The translations under genes and the position numbers were made by a program. DNA of 64,000 bases from NCBI RefSeq assembly GCF_030813635.1, contig NZ_JAUSUM010000003.1, forward strand, positions 462,248 through 526,247, read 5' to 3'. Below the pieces are notes generated by a model. That model was not told the DNA's origin, did no database searches, and worked only from the letters and a program-made list of their open reading frames with translations. Origin of the DNA: Salibacterium salarium (lineage in GTDB: Bacteria; Bacillota; Bacilli; Bacillales; Marinococcaceae). This document shows positions 46,028 through 54,529 of this stretch, piece after piece; the first letter of the stretch is position 1, and every line of letters begins with the position of its first letter.

Positions 46028-46470
46028 TTAACACGAAGATACATTTTCTACTCTTAAGCGGTTTAGAATGTCTTCATCTACTAGCTCCTTTTTTTCATTA
46101 AAATGGAAATCATGCACAAAGACGTACCCAGGCACCACATACGCCCGAAAATAGCCGGAATTGATTTTAACTGATTTTCAATGACAACACAAGATAGTGG
46201 TGAGAGGATCCCCTGTCGCGATAAATCCTATCACCTTGTGGCGGAGTGTGCTTATAGGCACCAGGTCAAACAAATTTTTCAGTGCCCCGGTAAACGATCC
46301 CTGAAAATCCAGGGATCACGTCCATCGCAGAACTGAAGATCATCATCTTTCAGGTTCATACATACCACCTCGATGTTCGGATCATGACGTTTCACCATAT
46401 CCAACGTTTGTCGTACCGAAATTTCCGTTTTTGAGCTGGTGATGGTTCCTGAAATACCGAGCAGTTTCAT
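46028..46470 (-). pseudogene. Frameshifted NAD(P)H-dependent FMN reductase
   Basis: Begins MKLLGISGTITSSKTEISVR after AGGAGAGAAGG, continues to QFCDGRDP, then shifts frame: SFTGALKNLFDLVPISTL, KVIGFIATGDP, then another shift to NSGYFRAYVVPGYVFVHDFH and ends DEDILNRL. All parts of an SsuE-like flavodoxin-fold reductase are present in order, but at least two frameshifts break it. Confidence 0.75.
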
Positions 46471-46914
46471 TGATCTGCCACCCTTCTCTCCTTGAATTAG
46501 ATGAATAAAAAGAGAGCCGGCACATTGTTTCGTTCGATGATGTAAACTTACATGTTGCATGTACCATGCAAGTTATTTAAGACTAAAAGACATTTTTTCT
46601 TATCAATGGTTATATTATTACTTTTCTATCAGGGTATTATTATCGAATTCACAAATGTTCTCACCTTAGTAGATTTAGTCTCTCTAAGGAAAGTGTTGTC
46701 AAATTATAACGAGATAGCTGAGCAAAAAACATGGTTTGCATCATGGTTTGCCTCTTTAATATCGGGTAATTTTTTGTACATGTTAAGAAACCTCCAGATG
46801 AAGATGTAGAGTCATTTTTACATAACCAGCAATAAATTACGAAAAAAGGTCATTTTCTCGATTTAGTTTGGGAATTGATGATAACAATGATAATGAAACT
46901 TCACACTATAACCC

Positions 46915-47037
46915 CTAGGCTTGTTTCGCGTTCAAATAAATGCCGCAAAGGTTTGAAAACGAGAAACGGACACCCTGGCTAATCGAATCATATTTCGTAC
47001 GATACCGTTTAGCCGGTCTCCTCCCTTTTTTCGACAT
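46915..47037 (-). pseudogene. N-terminal fragment of tyrosine recombinase
   Basis: A 40-codon frame (MSKKGRRPAKRYRTKYDSIS and 20 more) matching the first 40 residues of the integrase at 62959-63651, then a stop at the breakpoint. It is part of the left copy of the island-end repeat. Confidence 0.85.
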
Positions 47038-47040
47038 AAC

Positions 47041-47086
47041 AAAAAACGCCCTCTCTACCGTTCATTAAAACGGTAAAGAGAGCGTG
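47041..47086 (-). terminator. Copy of the rRNA/tRNA terminator
   Basis: Minus-strand stem ACGCTCTCTTTACCGTT / GAACGGTAGAGAGGGCGT followed by TTTTTTG; same as the hairpin after the intact tRNA-Thr. Confidence 0.8.
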
Positions 47087-47198
47087 GCTTAATCGGTCTA
47101 TTTTTCTTACGTGACCGGATTCTTTTACGTTGTTCATACGCTATTGCTCCGAAAAAACGAACGCTAGAATTACTGCCACATAAGGCTCCGTGTAACTA

Positions 47199-47243
47199 TG
47201 GAGCTTCCTACCGGACTCGAACTGGTGACCTCATCCTTACCAT
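47199..47243 (-). other. tRNA-Thr 3' half: attachment-site duplicate
   Basis: Identical, except one T-loop base, to the intact tRNA-Thr from the CCA end to the anticodon loop, then unrelated sequence. It is a typical att site left by an integrase that targets a tRNA 3' end. Confidence 0.85.
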
Positions 47244-48163
47244 AGAAAGTATGTTCGTAGGATTATAACAGAACACATACGTTTAACCCCTGTTTTATAG
47301 GGTTTTTGATATGAAGCAATTGCTGTATTTTTTCTATTTGGGTGACATATGCTCAAATCCTCCCCCAATTCGCCCCCATAAAATAATATTCACGCAACAG
47401 CTTATAGTTCTATAAATCATAATTTCAATTTAATTATTGAAACTCACCACCCAAATCAATACTTCCACATGTTCACATTACATTCTAACCCTTGATATCC
47501 GAAAAAATTAACATTCGCACTTTTATCGCCACCACGTTACTATTACCTAAAATGTACACTTTAAAATTCAACTAGCAATTACATGTTTTCTTACCCTTAA
47601 CAATACTCATTTGCTTAAGCTACAACTATCCTTAAGGATAGGGATAATTAATTATTAAAGTATTAAGCAATTTACCTGGTTAACGTAAATGTTTTTTAGA
47701 TTACCACTGTAACTTGGCTGAAAAAACCTAAAACAACATAAATCCCACTACTGACTTTCTAGTCTTGGTTATTGAGTTAATGTGTTAAAGTGTTATTTGC
47801 TTTTAGATGTTTTATTTTCAATCACTACCTGTTCACCTGTTTTAATGTTCCCCCCTGATATACCAGCGCTTTCAAACCGGAAAGGAAGTATCTGTTTATT
47901 ACCGGTAGTTCCGTTTTAGACAGCCACTCCTGGAACAAAAGAATCAATCAAAAAAACTATTAGACTGTACTTATACGGTCCATTATTCAACTTTTGCGCA
48001 ATTAGTTGGTATCCTTTTTATTCTGCTCTCATGACTAGGGTGAAAATCCGCCAATCATAAGTTCATCAACTAAGGCTGCTTTTGCCATCAGCATATATAG
48101 TGCCTAAACGATTTTGGAAACTCAGCATAAATCCGCATAGGTGCCAACTTGGAAAATAACTAT
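47244..48163. other. Non-coding left end of the island
   Basis: About 920 bp, AT-rich, no gene supported. A 16-bp perfect palindrome CTATCCTTAAGGATAG is at 47626-47641. Just inside the att copy (47320-47430, minus) a short frame ends LWGRIGGGFEHMSPK, which resembles the tail of phage-type integrases, but too little remains to be sure. Confidence 0.4.
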
Positions 48164-48904
48164 CTATTTTTTAGCAAATCCTTGTTTGTTTAAATACTCG
48201 AGCATGAAGGGCATTCTGCTTCTCTCAAGATGATCCTCAATATGATCTTTCCATCCCTTTACGTTCTTTACAGTGAAAGGAGCTTTAACAGGGCGATCTT
48301 GGTAATATTCCCGCATCTGTTGGTCATAAGTTGCTAATTTTTCTTCATCTAATGGCTGATACTGATTATCAAACATTACCATCGATTGAGGTAAACGTGG
48401 CTTTATTCCAGGTTTCTCTTCAGCAGGGTGGCCGATGCATAACCCTACTAAAGGGATCACATACTTTGGTAAATGTAATACCTCAGTTAATTCTTCAATA
48501 TTACTTCTTACTGCACCGATATATACACCACCGAGTCCCATTGATTCTGCTGCGGTTAACGCATTTTGAGCCATTAGCCCAGCATCGAATGAACCTATTA
48601 AAAGGTATTCAGTATACTCAAGGTCTACATTGGGAGCAATTTGATGATCCCGGTTAAAATCGGCACAAAAAATCCAAAATTCTGCTGCCTCTTCAATATA
48701 AGGTTGATTGACAGAGAGTTGCATCACTTTTTTTCGGAGCTCTTGATCTGTAATTCTAATGATAGAAACAGCCTGTAAAAGGCTGAAAGATGAAGTTTGA
48801 TTAGCTGCCTTAAAAATTGCATCTCGTTGTTCCTCTGTCAGTGGGTTGTTTGTATAAGAACGAACGGATGTATGATTTTGAAGCAATTTAACGGTATTAT
48901 TCAT
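48164..48904 (-). CDS. nfsA: NADPH-dependent nitro/flavin reductase (NfsA type)
   Basis: A 246 aa flavoprotein: HTSVRSYTNNPLTEEQ at the N-terminus (FMN phosphate binding), GLGGVYIGAVRSN near residue 130, and the C-terminal PFMLEYLNKQGFAKK of NfsA-type proteins. It reduces nitroaromatics, quinones or FMN with NADPH. GGAGGAAGGG precedes the start. Stands alone within the island. Confidence 0.92.
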   Translation of the reverse strand: MNNTVKLLQNHTSVRSYTNNPLTEEQRDAIFKAANQTSSFSLLQAVSIIRITDQELRKKVMQLSVNQPYIEEAAEFWIFCADFNRDHQIAPNVDLEYTEYLLIGSFDAGLMAQNALTAAESMGLGGVYIGAVRSNIEELTEVLHLPKYVIPLVGLCIGHPAEEKPGIKPRLPQSMVMFDNQYQPLDEEKLATYDQQMREYYQDRPVKAPFTVKNVKGWKDHIEDHLERSRMPFMLEYLNKQGFAKK

Positions 48905-49011
48905 TTGAATCCCTTCCTCCTCTGTTAATTATTGCAATATTTAGCACTTACGTATTGTTAAGAACCTCCGTAGGACCGCTTTGTTTGTTTCAACGCACAG
49001 ATCCTAAGGTT

Positions 49012-50124
49012 TTATAAATACTGGCGTTCTCCCGTTTGTGCTGCTCTTTCCACCGTATCAAGAAGCTGATGAAGTTTTACTGCATCTGCAAAACTTGGTG
49101 TTTCGGACGTTCCTTCTTGTATATCCTTAGCAAATTTACTGTGCGCCTGAGCGACATTCAGAACAAGCCCTGCATCGTTTTTAAGAGAATTTGGTACCCA
49201 GTAATACGCATCTGGAATTGTTAATTCCTGAAGCTCTTCATCATTAGAACCTGCTCCCCGTAACTGATTTGATCCAAATTGAATGGAAGCAGGCGCATTG
49301 AGGACGATCGTTCCCTTGTCTCCGAAAATTTCAAGAGTAAGTCCTGTTTGGTGCTTCACTCCCCCTTGTATATGAACGCTAGCAGCTGCGCCGTTGGTCA
49401 ATTTTCCTGTAATCAGTAATTGATCGTCTGTCGTTTTTTCAATGACTTCTCCGGTATTCACCAATTCAACTTTAGGGAACTGTTGCGCTGTAACGGCTGA
49501 AAGTTCTTTAAACTCTCCAAGCATGTAGGTAAATGCATCAAGATTATGTCCGCCTACAATCGTGAGCAAGTTCCCTCCTACCTTCCGATCAAATAAGTAC
49601 GCCGTGGCCTTGTCACCCACGCCTCCCATTGCATCAATAGAGATCTTTAAATTGGCTGACAAAACGTTTCCAACATAACCTTCCGCCAATAAATCTTTCA
49701 CATAATTGATAGCTGGGGCCTGTCGCGCCTGCAGTCCAATCGCATTTTGCAATTGTCTAGACTCCACCCATTCCTGCATGTCGACCGCTTCACTTGTATT
49801 CGAGCCAAGAGGCCATTCACAATAAATCGGTTTTCCAGCAGGAACAATCGCTTTTACTGCATCATAATGGTCCTTTACGTTGATGCTAACGACAGTCATA
49901 TCCACGTCGGAATGTTGAGCCAAATCCTCCACTTTATCAAAAGCATGAGTTGCGTTAAAGACATCCGCGCTTTTCTTGGCACTCTCCATATTGCTGGTTC
50001 CAACTGCTGTAAGTTCAAGCTCACTCAGGTGCTCCATTGCTGGTATATGTGTCCCTCTAGCCCATCCGTTATTAATGGATCCACCTATAATACCTGCTCG
50101 TACTTTTTTGCTCAAGTTAGACAA
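49012..50124 (-). CDS. Gfo/Idh/MocA family oxidoreductase (Gal80-like)
   Basis: A 370 aa protein: Rossmann domain with GIIGGSINNGWARGTHIPAM, the CEWPLG motif replacing the usual EKP, and a C-terminal beta-sheet substrate domain (GGVGDKATAYLFDRKVGGNL). The EWP variant and insertion resemble Gal80-type proteins of fungi and bacteria. Likely a sugar/inositol dehydrogenase. Divergent from the HxlR regulator, which probably controls it. Confidence 0.88.
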   Translation of the reverse strand: MSNLSKKVRAGIIGGSINNGWARGTHIPAMEHLSELELTAVGTSNMESAKKSADVFNATHAFDKVEDLAQHSDVDMTVVSINVKDHYDAVKAIVPAGKPIYCEWPLGSNTSEAVDMQEWVESRQLQNAIGLQARQAPAINYVKDLLAEGYVGNVLSANLKISIDAMGGVGDKATAYLFDRKVGGNLLTIVGGHNLDAFTYMLGEFKELSAVTAQQFPKVELVNTGEVIEKTTDDQLLITGKLTNGAAASVHIQGGVKHQTGLTLEIFGDKGTIVLNAPASIQFGSNQLRGAGSNDEELQELTIPDAYYWVPNSLKNDAGLVLNVAQAHSKFAKDIQEGTSETPSFADAVKLHQLLDTVERAAQTGERQYL

Positions 50125-50181
50125 CTCCCTTCATATAATCTAAACTATTAATTTGTGTATTGAATATCTGTTACTTATACT

Positions 50182-50206
50182 AGAATAAAGTGATTACTCT
50201 TATTCT
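50182..50206. promoter_or_regulatory. Candidate HxlR operator
   Basis: AGAATAA-N11-TTATTCT, a perfect 7-bp dyad midway between the divergent Gfo/Idh and HxlR genes. Confidence 0.45.
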
Positions 50207-50273
50207 TGAAGAAGGCAATAAAAATGGACATAGTACGTTTTTTTGTACTTAACCGTAGAAAGCAGGTGAACAA

Positions 50274-50639
50274 GTGTCTAGAATATGTAAGGATGGGTTT
50301 GAGCAAGAGTGTATAAATGAACAAAGAGAAGTTTATGGTATTGCCTATACCCAGAACATTCTTTCCGGTCGTTGGAAATATCTTATTCTTTGGTTTTTAA
50401 AGTCCACAGAGCGGCGTTATAGTGAAATTAAAGCTTTTTTAGGTGATATTTCACAAGGTTCTCTTACAAAACAACTTCGAGAACTAGAAACAGATGGTTT
50501 AATTAAACGTAAAGTTTTTCCAGAGGTGCCTCCTCGTGTTGAATATTCATTAACTTCAAAAGGGGAAGAATTCATTCCAATCATTGATTTAATGGAAGAA
50601 TTCGGAAAGAAGTTTGGGGAGCAAATAGATTCAAAATAA
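50274..50639 (+). CDS. HxlR family regulator
   Basis: A 121 aa winged-helix protein of the HxlR/MarR group: NILSGRWKYLILWFLKSTER, RYSEIKAFLGDISQGSLTKQ, LIKRKVFPEVPPRVEYSLT. Start is GTG with a weak AGGTGA site. Residues at Cys5 and Cys13 could allow redox or electrophile sensing as in related regulators (inference). It probably controls the divergent dehydrogenase. Confidence 0.9.
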   Translation: MSRICKDGFEQECINEQREVYGIAYTQNILSGRWKYLILWFLKSTERRYSEIKAFLGDISQGSLTKQLRELETDGLIKRKVFPEVPPRVEYSLTSKGEEFIPIIDLMEEFGKKFGEQIDSK

Positions 50640-50760
50640 ATAAGACCAACATATCCCAATAACAGAGAAATGTATGATGTTGTGAGGGATTATGCGCTAC
50701 TCTTTCCGTTACTTTTAAGTAACAAAACTGAATTATAATCATGAATTTTAATTTTCTACA

Positions 50761-50790
50761 TTGACATATCGAAAAAAATCGATATATAAT
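50761..50790 (+). promoter_or_regulatory. arsR-type promoter with operator in the spacer
   Basis: -35 TTGACA (50761-50766), 18-bp spacer, -10 TATAAT (50785-50790). The spacer is itself a perfect dyad TATCGA-N6-TCGATA. The start point would be at the ATG at 50798, so the message is probably leaderless. Confidence 0.7.
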
Positions 50791-50797
50791 GCTAAAT

Positions 50798-51112
50798 ATG
50801 GAACCAATCGATGTATTTAAAGCATTATCCAACGAAACACGCCTTAACATTTTACAGTGGTTGAAGGAACCAGAGAAGCATTTCCCTAAACAGGGCGCTC
50901 ATCTACCAAAGGAGGTAAGTATTAAAGGGGGAGTATGTGTAGGGGATATTCAAGAAAAAGCTGATGCTTCTCAATCTACGGTATCCCAATACTTAAATAT
51001 GATGCAGAAAGCTGGTCTGCTCGAATCTGTTCGTTATGGCCAATGGACCTATTACAGGCGGAATGAAGAATTTATTCTTCAGTTAGCTGAATATTTTAAA
51101 ACAGAAATTTAA
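50798..51112 (+). CDS. ArsR family regulator
   Basis: A 104 aa winged-helix repressor (ALSNETRLNILQWL, KADASQSTVSQYLNMMQKAG). The start was set at MEPIDVF because an upstream ATG overlaps the -10. KGGVCVGDI contains the single Cys, so it is not an obvious metal sensor. Followed 85 bp later by two small transporter genes, probably its targets. No ribosome site. Confidence 0.88.
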   Translation: MEPIDVFKALSNETRLNILQWLKEPEKHFPKQGAHLPKEVSIKGGVCVGDIQEKADASQSTVSQYLNMMQKAGLLESVRYGQWTYYRRNEEFILQLAEYFKTEI

Positions 51113-51197
51113 GCTAATTATTTCTGTTTTTTTTAACACATTATATCGATTATTCTAGATATCTAGTTATATAAATATAAAGGAGGTCTTTTATCTA

Positions 51198-51626
51198 ATG
51201 CGTTACTTATCATATATCCTAGCGCTATTAGCAGGGGCAGCGCTTAGCTTGGAAGGAGCAATCTACGGTGAACTAGGAAAAACAATAGGACAGTTAGAAA
51301 CTAGTTTTTATAACTTCTTTATGGGTTCCATAATAATTGGATTATTATGGCTTTTCTTTGGGAAAGGTGAACTTTCATATACTGTAGAAGCGCCTAAATG
51401 GACTCTACTCGGAGGTGTCTTAGGAGTACTTTATTTAACATCTATTGTAATTAGTGTTCCATTTGTTGGTGTCGGAATAACAATGGTTGCCGTAATTATT
51501 GGACAATTAGTAATGAGTATGATTATAGAACATTATGGTTGGCTTGGAAGCAAGAGATCAAGAATCAATAAAGAAAAAATATTTGCCGTTATTTCTATGA
51601 TTATAGCGCTTATCTTAGTTAACTAG
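51198..51626 (+). CDS. DMT family transporter, YdcZ/DUF606 type (subunit 1)
   Basis: A 142 aa protein with five membrane segments; the family pattern ALLAGAALSLEGAIYGELGK at the N-terminus and GVGITMVAVIIGQLVMSMII near residue 95. It forms half of a paired small transporter with the next gene. AAAGGAGG lies upstream. Confidence 0.88.
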   Translation: MRYLSYILALLAGAALSLEGAIYGELGKTIGQLETSFYNFFMGSIIIGLLWLFFGKGELSYTVEAPKWTLLGGVLGVLYLTSIVISVPFVGVGITMVAVIIGQLVMSMIIEHYGWLGSKRSRINKEKIFAVISMIIALILVN

Positions 51627-51637
51627 GAGGTCTGAAA

Positions 51638-52111
51638 ATGGATATATTAATGATTCTATTTACTTTATTTGGTGGTATTACGTTAAGTGCACAATCAGCT
51701 GTTAATGGTACATTTAGTCGTAAAGCAGGCACATTTGAAACGACACTTTTAACCTTTTTAACAGGGTCCATGTTTCTAGCTATTTTAATTCTTTTTTTTG
51801 GACAAGGTAATTTGCTTGCCATTTTGGAGGTACCTAAATGGCAATTAAGCGCCGTATTTTTAGGTGTGTTGTTTTTACTCTTTATTGTCACGGCTGTGCC
51901 TAGAATTGGGGTCATTGCGACCAATATTACTGTTATCATTGGTCAGCTTGTAATTGGTGTTGTAATTGACAATTTCGGCTGGTTCAATAGTTTAGTAATA
52001 CCTTTAGACTGGAAACGTTCTGTTGCCCTACTGTTTATGATTATTGCCCTTTACTTCATCTATAAAGGAAATAAACGCTCTAATGAGGAAACCAATTCGC
52101 AACATTTTTAA
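51638..52111 (+). CDS. DMT family transporter, YdcZ/DUF606 type (subunit 2)
   Basis: A 157 aa paralogue of the preceding protein (GGITLSAQSAVNGTFSRKAG; ITVIIGQLVIGVVIDNFGWF), five membrane segments. Spaced 11 bp after it with AGGAGG. The pair resembles heteromeric DUF606 exporters. The substrate is unknown, perhaps a toxic compound sensed by the ArsR protein. Confidence 0.88.
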   Translation: MDILMILFTLFGGITLSAQSAVNGTFSRKAGTFETTLLTFLTGSMFLAILILFFGQGNLLAILEVPKWQLSAVFLGVLFLLFIVTAVPRIGVIATNITVIIGQLVIGVVIDNFGWFNSLVIPLDWKRSVALLFMIIALYFIYKGNKRSNEETNSQHF

Positions 52112-52120
52112 TGAACCTAA

Positions 52121-52156
52121 AACGCTGCAAACCTAAATAAGCTTGCAGCGTTTTTT
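52121..52156 (+). terminator. Terminator after the DUF606 pair
   Basis: Perfect 10-bp stem AACGCTGCAA / TTGCAGCGTT followed by TTTTAA. Confidence 0.9.
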
Positions 52157-52352
52157 AATGAGTAGAACTAATAATTTCTCAGCAATATTATTCAATAAAC
52201 CTTTAACATTCGTGAAATTTTCAACACCTCTTGATCGGTGGATCGCAGCACATGGCTGTGAATATTCATCGTTGTTTTTAAGAAAAATTCTACGGTTCAG
52301 TGTCGTACAGTAAAAGTAATTATTAAACGCACCGATAACATTTCGATTCATT

Positions 52353-52889
52353 TTATGTCGTCTTTAAATTTAGTCTGTCATCGTTAATTATTATTATATG
52401 ATTGTTTTCCCATTCAATTTCGACGGTTTTTGTATCATCTTGAAAGTAAATTCTCTTTTTAAACCATAGAGGGCCATTTAATTCTCCTATTATTCCAAAC
52501 GAACCTGCAGCTCCTGCATCTGTTTGGTAGAAATCAATCTTGTAATTTTTATCAGGAGAATGAATTTCCTTAATAAACTCTTTTTCCACTGAAAAAAATG
52601 TGGAGAATGAAAGTAAAATAAAAAGTAAGATCGTTAATGATGACGATAAAATAACGGTAAACCAACTCCTGAATCTTGCCGGTTTATTCTTCTCTTTAAA
52701 TCCGATGGCTCCCAAAATTGTTATTAAAACTGCCAAGCATAGTAAAATGTAAACAGGTGGTGATATCCTCCAAGTATTATTCATAATTGAATAAATCGAA
52801 TATAAACATATAGACAAACAAATTATAGCTAAATAAAAAGACAGTTTATTATACATTATAAATGATATACCTCCATTTAAGGATGACAT
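52353..52889 (-). CDS. DUF5412 family membrane protein
   Basis: A protein of up to 178 aa. Three N-terminal membrane segments are followed by a C-terminal outside domain with the family pattern KIDFYQTDAGAAGSFGIIGE then GPLWFKKRIYF. Function unknown. ATG at 52856 (MYNKLSFY), 13 bases after GGAGG, is an alternative start. Confidence 0.82.
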   Translation of the reverse strand: MSSLNGGISFIMYNKLSFYLAIICLSICLYSIYSIMNNTWRISPPVYILLCLAVLITILGAIGFKEKNKPARFRSWFTVILSSSLTILLFILLSFSTFFSVEKEFIKEIHSPDKNYKIDFYQTDAGAAGSFGIIGELNGPLWFKKRIYFQDDTKTVEIEWENNHIIIINDDRLNLKTT

Positions 52890-52927
52890 AGAATAGTTTG
52901 TGTAAGAGATAAAAACGATGATCCTAA

Positions 52928-53053
52928 AATCGTTCCCTATACTGGGTTACCCCTGGATTTGCAATAATTGCTTTGTTAAATGGATTGTCGGAAGCTCTTT
53001 TTTGGTCATCTCAAAATTCTATAATCCCTTATATAGTTAAAGAGGAAATTTAA
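52928..53053 (+). pseudogene. Fragment of an MFS transporter
   Basis: A 41-codon open stretch reading FAIIALLNGLSEALFWSSQN and SIIPYIVKEEI, like the loop after the first helices of MFS drug exporters, with no start codon and an abrupt end five bases before the copied ABC fragment. Confidence 0.4.
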
Positions 53054-53057
53054 CCAG

Positions 53058-53131
53058 GCTTGATAATCTATGTGCAATTATAATGGTTGTTCTTCCCTTT
53101 ATTAATTCATTCATAGTAGCTTGAACTTTTT
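53058..53131. repeat. 74-bp copy of the lantibiotic-cluster ABC gene
   Basis: Differs by one base from 32645-32718, inside the ATPase domain of the exporter at 32522-34273 (H-loop region IIIAHRLS). Both copies have the same orientation. No other part of that gene is seen here. Confidence 0.9.
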
Positions 53132-53295
53132 TCCCTCAGTGTAGATTTTCCACCAAATATTGTTTCAATTGAAAGATCTTTACCTTCTTTCATATATTCA
53201 TTAACGGAGTTAATAACTTCTTCTTTTGTACCAGCTTTTGCGGAGACCTTACCAGTCTTAAAAATGGATGCAGCTTCAGTTAATGAAGAATGCAT
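53107..53295 (-). pseudogene. Chimeric open frame of unknown origin
   Basis: A 62-codon frame (EEVINSVNEYMKEGKDLSIE) that runs into the copied ABC fragment and stops there. It lacks a clear ribosome site. The family is not recognised; probably a gene fragment fused at a rearrangement point. Confidence 0.3.
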
Positions 53296-53382
53296 CCATC
53301 TTGTTCAAATAAGAAGCGCCCGAGTAAAGCCATATTTATTATCGCTTTCCTGCTTACCCTCTTTCAATGATCACCTTATGAC

Positions 53383-54435
53383 TTATGCTTTTTTACTGTA
53401 GTTTAGATTATGACCCTTTAGCGTTTTATCTTTCCCGAATAAGAAGTGTTTCTCCATATCCGGTGAATATTTGGAATTAATGGTTTCGTATTCTATCGCT
53501 TCTGCTACTGCTCTGATCATCGCAGGTGAGGCCCCGCAGCAAAGACCAATATAATTAATACCAATATCTTTTGCTTCTTTCGCCCATCCCGCTATTTCGT
53601 ACCGATTGTGATAAAGCGGGTCTAAGGATGTCGGGAACGTGGTTTCGGTTGGCAAGGAACAACTGCATCCTCCATCGGGCAAGTTGAAGAACGTCGGGTG
53701 TTCTTCTGTCGTGCGGTATGGAATGGGCAATCCACCGACATATCCTTCTACCTCATTTCTAATTCCCTTCAGGTATGGCTGCATCGTATTTGGTCCGCGG
53801 AAACAGTTCATCCCAACCACTAACGCACCTTTTTCAGAAAGAATTTTACAGGATTCTTCAACGGTATAACCATCCCGCAGTATATTTTCGCCCATCAGCC
53901 CTAATGTAACGACTGCCGGCAGACCTTGTTTTTGAATTTCCTCTAGCGCAATAACGGCCTCTTCATGGTAATAAAAAGTTTCCCCATTTATAAAATCGAC
54001 GCCTTCTTCTTTGCACCACGTGGCCATTTCTGCAAATATACTTCTTACTTCTTCCGCAGAATCAGCATCTTCCGGATCAAAAATATTCGTATTCGAAATG
54101 TTGCCTGCAACTAACGCTTCTTCTGTAGGATGTTCTTTCGCTACTTCCTTCGCCAAACGAATCGCACTCCGGTTTAACGGCTCATGTAAATGTTCTTTAC
54201 CTATAATTCTCATTTTTTCACGGTGGGCATTATAGGTGAAAGCTAAAACCACATCTGAACCGGCATTCATGTAATCTCGATATACTTGCTTTAAAACCTC
54301 CGGGTGCTCCAGCGCTACTTCTGGTACAAACGATCCTGCCTGTAAATAACCTCTGCGCTCCATTTCAAATAAATATCCTTCGGCTACAACGACTGTGCCT
54401 TCGTTTAATCTTTGTTCTAAACTTCTTTTCCCCAC
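53383..54435 (-). CDS. Homocysteine S-methyltransferase family protein (BHMT-like)
   Basis: A 350 aa TIM-barrel methyltransferase. Zinc ligands: Cys in GMNCFRGPN near residue 212 and the Cys pair in GLCCGASPAM near 300; substrate region GDDD-type replaced by EGYLFEMERRGY. It transfers a methyl group (betaine, SMM or another donor) to homocysteine to give methionine. A LysR gene lies directly upstream on the same strand. Confidence 0.88.
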   Translation of the reverse strand: MGKRSLEQRLNEGTVVVAEGYLFEMERRGYLQAGSFVPEVALEHPEVLKQVYRDYMNAGSDVVLAFTYNAHREKMRIIGKEHLHEPLNRSAIRLAKEVAKEHPTEEALVAGNISNTNIFDPEDADSAEEVRSIFAEMATWCKEEGVDFINGETFYYHEEAVIALEEIQKQGLPAVVTLGLMGENILRDGYTVEESCKILSEKGALVVGMNCFRGPNTMQPYLKGIRNEVEGYVGGLPIPYRTTEEHPTFFNLPDGGCSCSLPTETTFPTSLDPLYHNRYEIAGWAKEAKDIGINYIGLCCGASPAMIRAVAEAIEYETINSKYSPDMEKHFLFGKDKTLKGHNLNYSKKA

Positions 54436-54489
54436 TGCTAACCCTCTCCTTTAGTAATCTAGGGTCAGTGTAGCATTGAAAAATGGTAT

Positions 54490-54513
54490 AGCATAACACG
54501 TAAATTCTATGCT
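54490..54513. promoter_or_regulatory. LysR-type dyad before the methyltransferase
   Basis: AGCATA-N12-TATGCT, in the 94-bp gap between the LysR gene and the methyltransferase gene, with the T-N11-A spacing type bound by LysR regulators. A second imperfect dyad CTTTGTTATAG...CTATAGCAAAG overlaps the LysR stop. Confidence 0.45.
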
Positions 54514-54529
54514 TTGTTATAGCTTTAAC

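Larger units (their letters stand above)
46918..47243. repeat. Left copy of the island-end repeat
   Basis: About 326 bp with close to 90 % identity by eye to 63532-63858: integrase N-terminus, terminator stem, a 110-bp spacer, and the 3' half of tRNA-Thr. Both copies have the same orientation, as expected for tandem integrations at one site. Confidence 0.85.

Noticed and set aside
46552..46809. 85-codon plus-strand frame with hydrophobic segment
   Set aside because: No ribosome site, no recognised family, and its start overlaps the pseudogene region; could not be supported.
52133..52351. 72-codon minus-strand frame after the DUF606 terminator
   Set aside because: Overlaps the terminator stem and has no ribosome site; composition does not look like a known protein.
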